In this document: positions 60,450-64,000 of the stretch, one piece after another | Layout of the letters: the number at the start of each line of letters is the position of its first letter | How positions within the stretch are numbered: the first letter of the stretch is position 1 | Notes under the pieces: model-generated | Databases searched by the model: none | What the model saw: only the letters and a program-made list of their open reading frames with translations | Told to the model about the DNA's origin: nothing | Source: a bacterium | GTDB lineage: Bacteria > Bdellovibrionota_G > JALEGL01 | DNA length: 64,000 bases | Assembly (NCBI GenBank): GCA_022763185.1 | Contig: JALEGL010000012.1 | Location: 1 to 64,000, forward strand | Direction: 5' to 3' | Translations under genes and position numbers: made by a program

Positions 60450-61127
60450 ATGCACAAGCAAAAGAAAATTTCAAAACAGATAATTTTTTTATATTCTATA
60501 AGTCTATTTTTTGTAGGTTTTATGTTTTCTTGTGCCAGTAAAACAAGTCAAACAAATAGCTTGAATCAATCCCAAAAAAACAATGAAAACATTTTAAGTA
60601 GTGCAGAAAACAATCTCCAACATAGTTATTCTTTTTTATTGGGTAAGTGGCAGGGAGAAGTGATGACCAACAGTTCTGACCCAACTGGCGGTGGAACACC
60701 GACATTGGGAGAAACAGGTACAGAAGTCGAAATAAGCCTTTTTAAAAGTGATCAAGGCATTGAAGGTAATTTGAATATAGGCCAAGTACAAGAGCAGTGG
60801 CAGTTTATCAATGAACAGCATATTTGGTCTGATAACAACATTAAAGTCTATACCCAAGAGATCGCTCAAGAGCAACTACCCAACTGGATCAAGGCACGCA
60901 TCATGAACTATAAATACAGTGATCTTGCGGTATTTAAATATTTGGCATGCCATAAGCTGGATAATTCTAAACAAGACTGTGAGGTTAAAAAAGATTTACC
61001 TGCAGGTATTATTGATAATGGTGTTTGGGTGTTTTTGATTCAAGGTGAGAACTTGTTTGTTAATGTGTATTACTCTTATCCATCAGGTGGACAAAGAATT
61101 TTAGAGCAAAAGCTCAGTCGAAGATAA
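60450..61127 (+). CDS. Lipoprotein of unknown function, 225 aa
   Basis: The product has a signal with FFVGFMFSCASKT, a likely lipobox. A polar Asn/Gln linker and a beta-rich domain follow (YSFLLGKWQGEVMTN; VEISLFKSDQGIEGNLNIG; IDNGVWVFLIQGENLFVNVY). I start at the ATG two bases after the hemH stop; an earlier frame overlaps hemH. Family unknown. Confidence 0.7.
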   Translation: MHKQKKISKQIIFLYSISLFFVGFMFSCASKTSQTNSLNQSQKNNENILSSAENNLQHSYSFLLGKWQGEVMTNSSDPTGGGTPTLGETGTEVEISLFKSDQGIEGNLNIGQVQEQWQFINEQHIWSDNNIKVYTQEIAQEQLPNWIKARIMNYKYSDLAVFKYLACHKLDNSKQDCEVKKDLPAGIIDNGVWVFLIQGENLFVNVYYSYPSGGQRILEQKLSRR

Positions 61128-61137
61128 AACAAGACTA

Positions 61138-61170
61138 TAAACGCCTTATCATTGTTGGATAAAGCGTTTT
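61138..61170. terminator. Terminator between convergent genes
   Basis: AAACGCCTTATC and GATAAAGCGTTTT pair with one mismatch around ATTGTTG; it lies between the lipoprotein gene and the citrate synthase gene. Confidence 0.75.
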
Positions 61171-61182
61171 ATTGGATGTCTT

Positions 61183-62334
61183 TTATCTATTTTGAAGATT
61201 GACAAAGGTCTTTTTGTGATCTCCAGTATAGACTTGTCTTGGTCTGAATATACGGTTATCTTCAAGTTGTTCAACCCAATGAGCTAACCAGCCACTAACA
61301 CGAGCTGCAGCAAAGATAGGTGTAAAAAACTCTTGGGGAATTCCCAATTGGTGATAGACCAAGCCAGAATAGAAATCAACGTTTGGATATATCCCTTTTG
61401 CCGATAAACGTTTTTCTGCTTCATTTTCTAGCTTTTCTGCAATAGCAAGCAAACCACCTGCATTTTTAAATAAATCTTTGGCCAAATCTTGTAAAATTAC
61501 CGCTCTTGGATCTTTGGTTTTGTAAACTCGATGACCCAAGCCCATGATTTTTTGTTTGTTTTGAATTTTGTTATCTAAAAAAGCTTCAACATGATCTACA
61601 TTTTCTATTTGTCTTAGAGTGTCCATGACAGCTTCATTGGCACCGCCGTGGAGTGGACCTTTGAGTGAAGCTACAGCCCCAGCTATCATTGCAAAGGGAT
61701 CGCTTAAGGTTGAGCCTATAACGCGTGCAGTAAAAGTGGAGGCATTGAGTGTATGCTCAGCATGTAAAATTAGACAAGCATCCATGACTCTGCGTTCATA
61801 GTGCGAAGGTTCTTTATTAGTGAAGCTTAACAATAAGTTTCCTGCAATGCCTAGCTCAGGATCGGGTGTCAGGTTGGCCATGCCTTGTTGGTGACGATAA
61901 AAAGCACCTATAATCAAAGATGTTTTTGCAATCAGCGTATAAATGGCTTTCCACATATCTTCTGAGCTTGCTTTTTTAGGGTAAGGGCTCACCATACCCA
62001 ATGTTGCAATGCCAGTTTGTAATGCGCTCATGGGATGCGCTTGTGAGGGAAAAAGAGAAATGATTTTTTGAATTTCCTCTGAGATAAACATGCGTTGGTT
62101 AAGATTAGAAATAAAATCAGTTAACTCTGATTGTTTAGGTAATTTTCCAGTTAAAAGTAAATAAGATATTTCTTCAAAGGTGCATGAGTCGGTTAGGTCT
62201 TTGATTGAAAAGCCCCTATACTCTAAAACGCCGTTGATACCATCAACAAAAGAAATCGACGATTTACATGCAGGTACGCCTTCAAGTCCAGGTTTAAAGT
62301 TTTCAAGTGATGTGTTTTTTACAGTCTCGCTCAT
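61183..62334 (-). CDS. gltA: Citrate synthase
   Basis: The 383-residue protein is of the short citrate/2-methylcitrate synthase type: GIATLGMVSPYP, SLKGPLHGGANEAVMDTL with catalytic His, and KIMGLGHRVYKTKDPRAVIL with the second His; the late FYSGLVYHQLGIP supplies the Asp/Phe pocket. It joins acetyl-CoA to oxaloacetate. Methylcitrate synthase activity cannot be excluded. Upstream is a divergent secreted-protein gene. Confidence 0.95.
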   Translation of the reverse strand: MSETVKNTSLENFKPGLEGVPACKSSISFVDGINGVLEYRGFSIKDLTDSCTFEEISYLLLTGKLPKQSELTDFISNLNQRMFISEEIQKIISLFPSQAHPMSALQTGIATLGMVSPYPKKASSEDMWKAIYTLIAKTSLIIGAFYRHQQGMANLTPDPELGIAGNLLLSFTNKEPSHYERRVMDACLILHAEHTLNASTFTARVIGSTLSDPFAMIAGAVASLKGPLHGGANEAVMDTLRQIENVDHVEAFLDNKIQNKQKIMGLGHRVYKTKDPRAVILQDLAKDLFKNAGGLLAIAEKLENEAEKRLSAKGIYPNVDFYSGLVYHQLGIPQEFFTPIFAAARVSGWLAHWVEQLEDNRIFRPRQVYTGDHKKTFVNLQNR

Positions 62335-62488
62335 GCGCGCACTATCGCTGGAAATGAAAAGAATATCAAGCTTTTTAGTGCTAGAGCTTTAAAATTTTTG
62401 TCTGAACTGAAATTGATCAAAGGTATTGAGTTTTGTATTGACGTGTTGCGCAAATCTTGCTACTTGTAGAGCTGTTTTGGGGAGTGTC

Positions 62489-63064
62489 ATGTATAGGATT
62501 AAACAATTCATAGTAAAAATTAGCATAGTGCTTGGTGTTGTATTAAGTGTTGAGGGTGTATTTGCAAATAACAGTGATTATCAAACATTTTATGGAACAA
62601 CGGAAGTTGAATCAGGTTCAGTTGACGTTCAATTATTTCATCTAGGTCAGCGCTATGTTAATTTAAGGAGTCATAGCTGGGTTAAGCGACACTTTTGGAC
62701 GCTAGAAGCCTCTGTCTTTGGCTACGTTCTTGAGTGCGAAGACTTGCAAACATGGCACTACTTTAATACGGTGATTGATCGAAATGTTGCACAACGCTAT
62801 ATATATTGCGTAAATCAGAACAGTCCGTATGGTATAAGGGTAAGGTTTGATCATGATTTTGATTTCTTGAGCCCGCATCGATCTTATGGGGAGCTTAAAT
62901 CAAACCTGGGATATGCTGAGGTTTATGAGAAAAGCTCAACGGATACAAAAAGTGGTAACTATAGAAACCCAAATAAACGTTTATTTGATCGATTTACCAT
63001 GAACGATGAGCACTGTTTGGTCAAAATTAACTTAAGAAAAGACGTTTCTGAACTTAAGGATTAA
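62489..63064 (+). CDS. Secreted protein of unknown function, 191 aa
   Basis: GGGGAGTG precedes the ATG at 62489; the signal peptide reads FIVKISIVLGVVLSVEGVFA. The mature part is rich in aromatic and charged residues (SVDVQLFHLGQRYVNLRSHS; FWTLEASVFGYVLECEDLQT) with Cys residues that may pair. Not recognised. It is followed by another secreted protein gene after 26 bases. A TTGACG-like -35 lies near 62437. Confidence 0.7.
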   Translation: MYRIKQFIVKISIVLGVVLSVEGVFANNSDYQTFYGTTEVESGSVDVQLFHLGQRYVNLRSHSWVKRHFWTLEASVFGYVLECEDLQTWHYFNTVIDRNVAQRYIYCVNQNSPYGIRVRFDHDFDFLSPHRSYGELKSNLGYAEVYEKSSTDTKSGNYRNPNKRLFDRFTMNDEHCLVKINLRKDVSELKD

Positions 63065-63090
63065 AATTACAAGTTAAGAAAGGCTTGAAT

Positions 63091-63705
63091 ATGCTTAAAA
63101 TATTAAAAATGAGTTTAATGAATGCGCTTAGCCTATGTATTACAGTAGTCTCAGCTCAGAGTCATCAATACTATCAAGATTTAATGGCTCAGTATCATAA
63201 AGATAATAGTTTTGCTCATAAAGAAATCAACATTGAGATGATTAATGGCGGAGAGTGGAGCACCAACTATCACGGCTTTGTTCATGGAAACGGTGCTGTT
63301 GGAGACTTTATGATTTATATCAATGCCCAACTGTTGTTTTACTCTGATGATAACCCTGGTACTGATGAATACTGGGCAAAATTGAATGTGATGGAAGGGC
63401 CTTATACTGGAATAAAGCACTCCAGCTTTGACCCAGGCGATACGATGAGAAATCTAATTCAAGAACTGATGGACATGTATTTTCCCAACGGTGATACGCA
63501 GGAATTAACTTTTATGAATCAAAAGGCGCATTTTGCTATGCTGTACACCTGGGATACCAAGGCTGTTTATGCTAAACTGCAGTGCAGAAAACTTAATAAG
63601 GAAAAAGTTGAGTTGGAAAAAGAAACTTTGATCTGCATTGAGGAGAGCTCAATTGGACAGTTTTACACAGAGTATTGGATTCTAGAAAGAGAGATCCTTT
63701 CTTAA
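63091..63705 (+). CDS. Secreted protein of unknown function, 204 aa
   Basis: The signal peptide is short and hydrophobic (LMNALSLCITVVSAQS); AAGAAAGG precedes the ATG at 63091. The mature part is mixed alpha/beta (INIEMINGGEWSTNYHGFVH; MLYTWDTKAVYAKLQCRKLN) and has two Cys near its end that may form a disulfide. Not recognised. It is in an operon with the preceding gene. Confidence 0.7.
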   Translation: MLKILKMSLMNALSLCITVVSAQSHQYYQDLMAQYHKDNSFAHKEINIEMINGGEWSTNYHGFVHGNGAVGDFMIYINAQLLFYSDDNPGTDEYWAKLNVMEGPYTGIKHSSFDPGDTMRNLIQELMDMYFPNGDTQELTFMNQKAHFAMLYTWDTKAVYAKLQCRKLNKEKVELEKETLICIEESSIGQFYTEYWILEREILS

Positions 63706-63715
63706 GCTCTAAGTC

Positions 63716-64000
63716 TTACATGTTTTCATAGCGTGGGCCACCGCCAGATTCGGGAGGGGTCCAGGTGATGTTATCTTTTGGACAGTTGATGTCACAGGTC
63801 TGGCAGTGCACGCAGTTGGTAAAGTTTAAAACCATTTTTTTATTGTCGCCGTCTTTTTGTAAATCATAGACGTTGGCTGGACAAAAACGATTACAAGGCG
63901 CTGCATACTCATCATCACAATGATCATAGCAGATAGACGTATCTCCAATGATTAAATGCGAAGGTTGATCCTCTTCATGAACGGTTCCAGAATTAAAAAT
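63716..64000 (-). CDS. ETF-ubiquinone oxidoreductase, C-terminal part
   Basis: Read from the window end, 94 residues and a TAA stop are visible. They match the 4Fe-4S end of ETF-QO: PSHLIIGDTSICYDHCDDEY, then CNRFCPANVYDLQKDGDN, NFTNCVHCQTCDINCPKDNI and TWTPPESGGGPRYENM. The four cluster Cys (C-x2-C-x2-C and a distant C-P) are all present. The enzyme moves electrons from electron-transfer flavoprotein to quinone in fatty-acid and amino-acid breakdown. The first ~450 residues lie beyond the window. Confidence 0.93.
   Translation of the reverse strand: MFNSGTVHEEDQPSHLIIGDTSICYDHCDDEYAAPCNRFCPANVYDLQKDGDNKKMVLNFTNCVHCQTCDINCPKDNITWTPPESGGGPRYENM

Overview
The DNA is AT-rich (roughly 35% GC by eye) and comes from a Gram-negative, outer-membrane bacterium. 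It encodes lipoproteins, a YfgM/BamB pair, TolC-type channels, a VirB-like secretion system, Hanks-type kinase/PEGA proteins and AMIN-domain proteins. This mix, with GbsR-, RimK- and ETF-QO-type genes, suggests a Bdellovibrionota or other former deltaproteobacterial lineage, but I cannot fix the taxon from sequence alone.

Region 1 (1-14.3 kb, mostly minus strand) is part of an integrative conjugative element or plasmid-like module. In transcription order it runs from a short leader peptide and a sigma-region-4-like regulator through a small unknown protein, VirB2-like pilin, VirB3, VirB4, VirB5/TrbJ, VirB6, VirB8, VirB9/TraK-like and VirB10 proteins, an FtsK/SpoIIIE-type pump that probably replaces VirD4, a replication-relaxation family protein, an unknown small protein and an excisionase-like HTH protein cut by the window start. 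No relaxase, VirB11 or integrase is visible; they may lie outside. Upstream are an AbiE type IV toxin-antitoxin pair with two operator-like palindromes, two unknown genes and a divergent HTH regulator. The most unusual signal is the heptamer GGCGGGT, found 18-21 nt after the start codon of seven of these genes and read in all three frames. This points to a nucleotide-level control element shared across the operon.

Region 2 (14.4-17.8 kb) holds an Ig-like lipoprotein, a Ser/Thr kinase with a PEGA tail and a TPR-like membrane protein, probably one operon.

Region 3 (18-36 kb) is a metal-resistance island. It has a CzcC/minimal CzcB/CzcA efflux set with two CDF transporters, then a CsoR-type copper repressor with its operator, CusC/CusB/CusA, a haem-binding protein, a DUF3347-like lipoprotein, a DUF305-like protein, a glutaredoxin-MauE fusion, a Tat-signal mini-ORF and an alpha/beta hydrolase. 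A Fic protein, a decayed nucleotidyltransferase and a 12-repeat propeller lipoprotein follow.

Region 4 (40-64 kb) looks like chromosomal backbone: two MscS channels, a Zn-protease/RimK/AspA operon, Nei-type glycosylase, HU, lytic transglycosylase, AMIN protein, tRNA-Leu(CAA), YfgM/OMP/BamB, tRNA-Met(CAU), ArsC-like protein, ribosomal proteins S14, L33 and L28 without zinc motifs, a GbsR regulator, ferrochelatase, citrate synthase, and the C-terminus of ETF-ubiquinone oxidoreductase cut by the window end.
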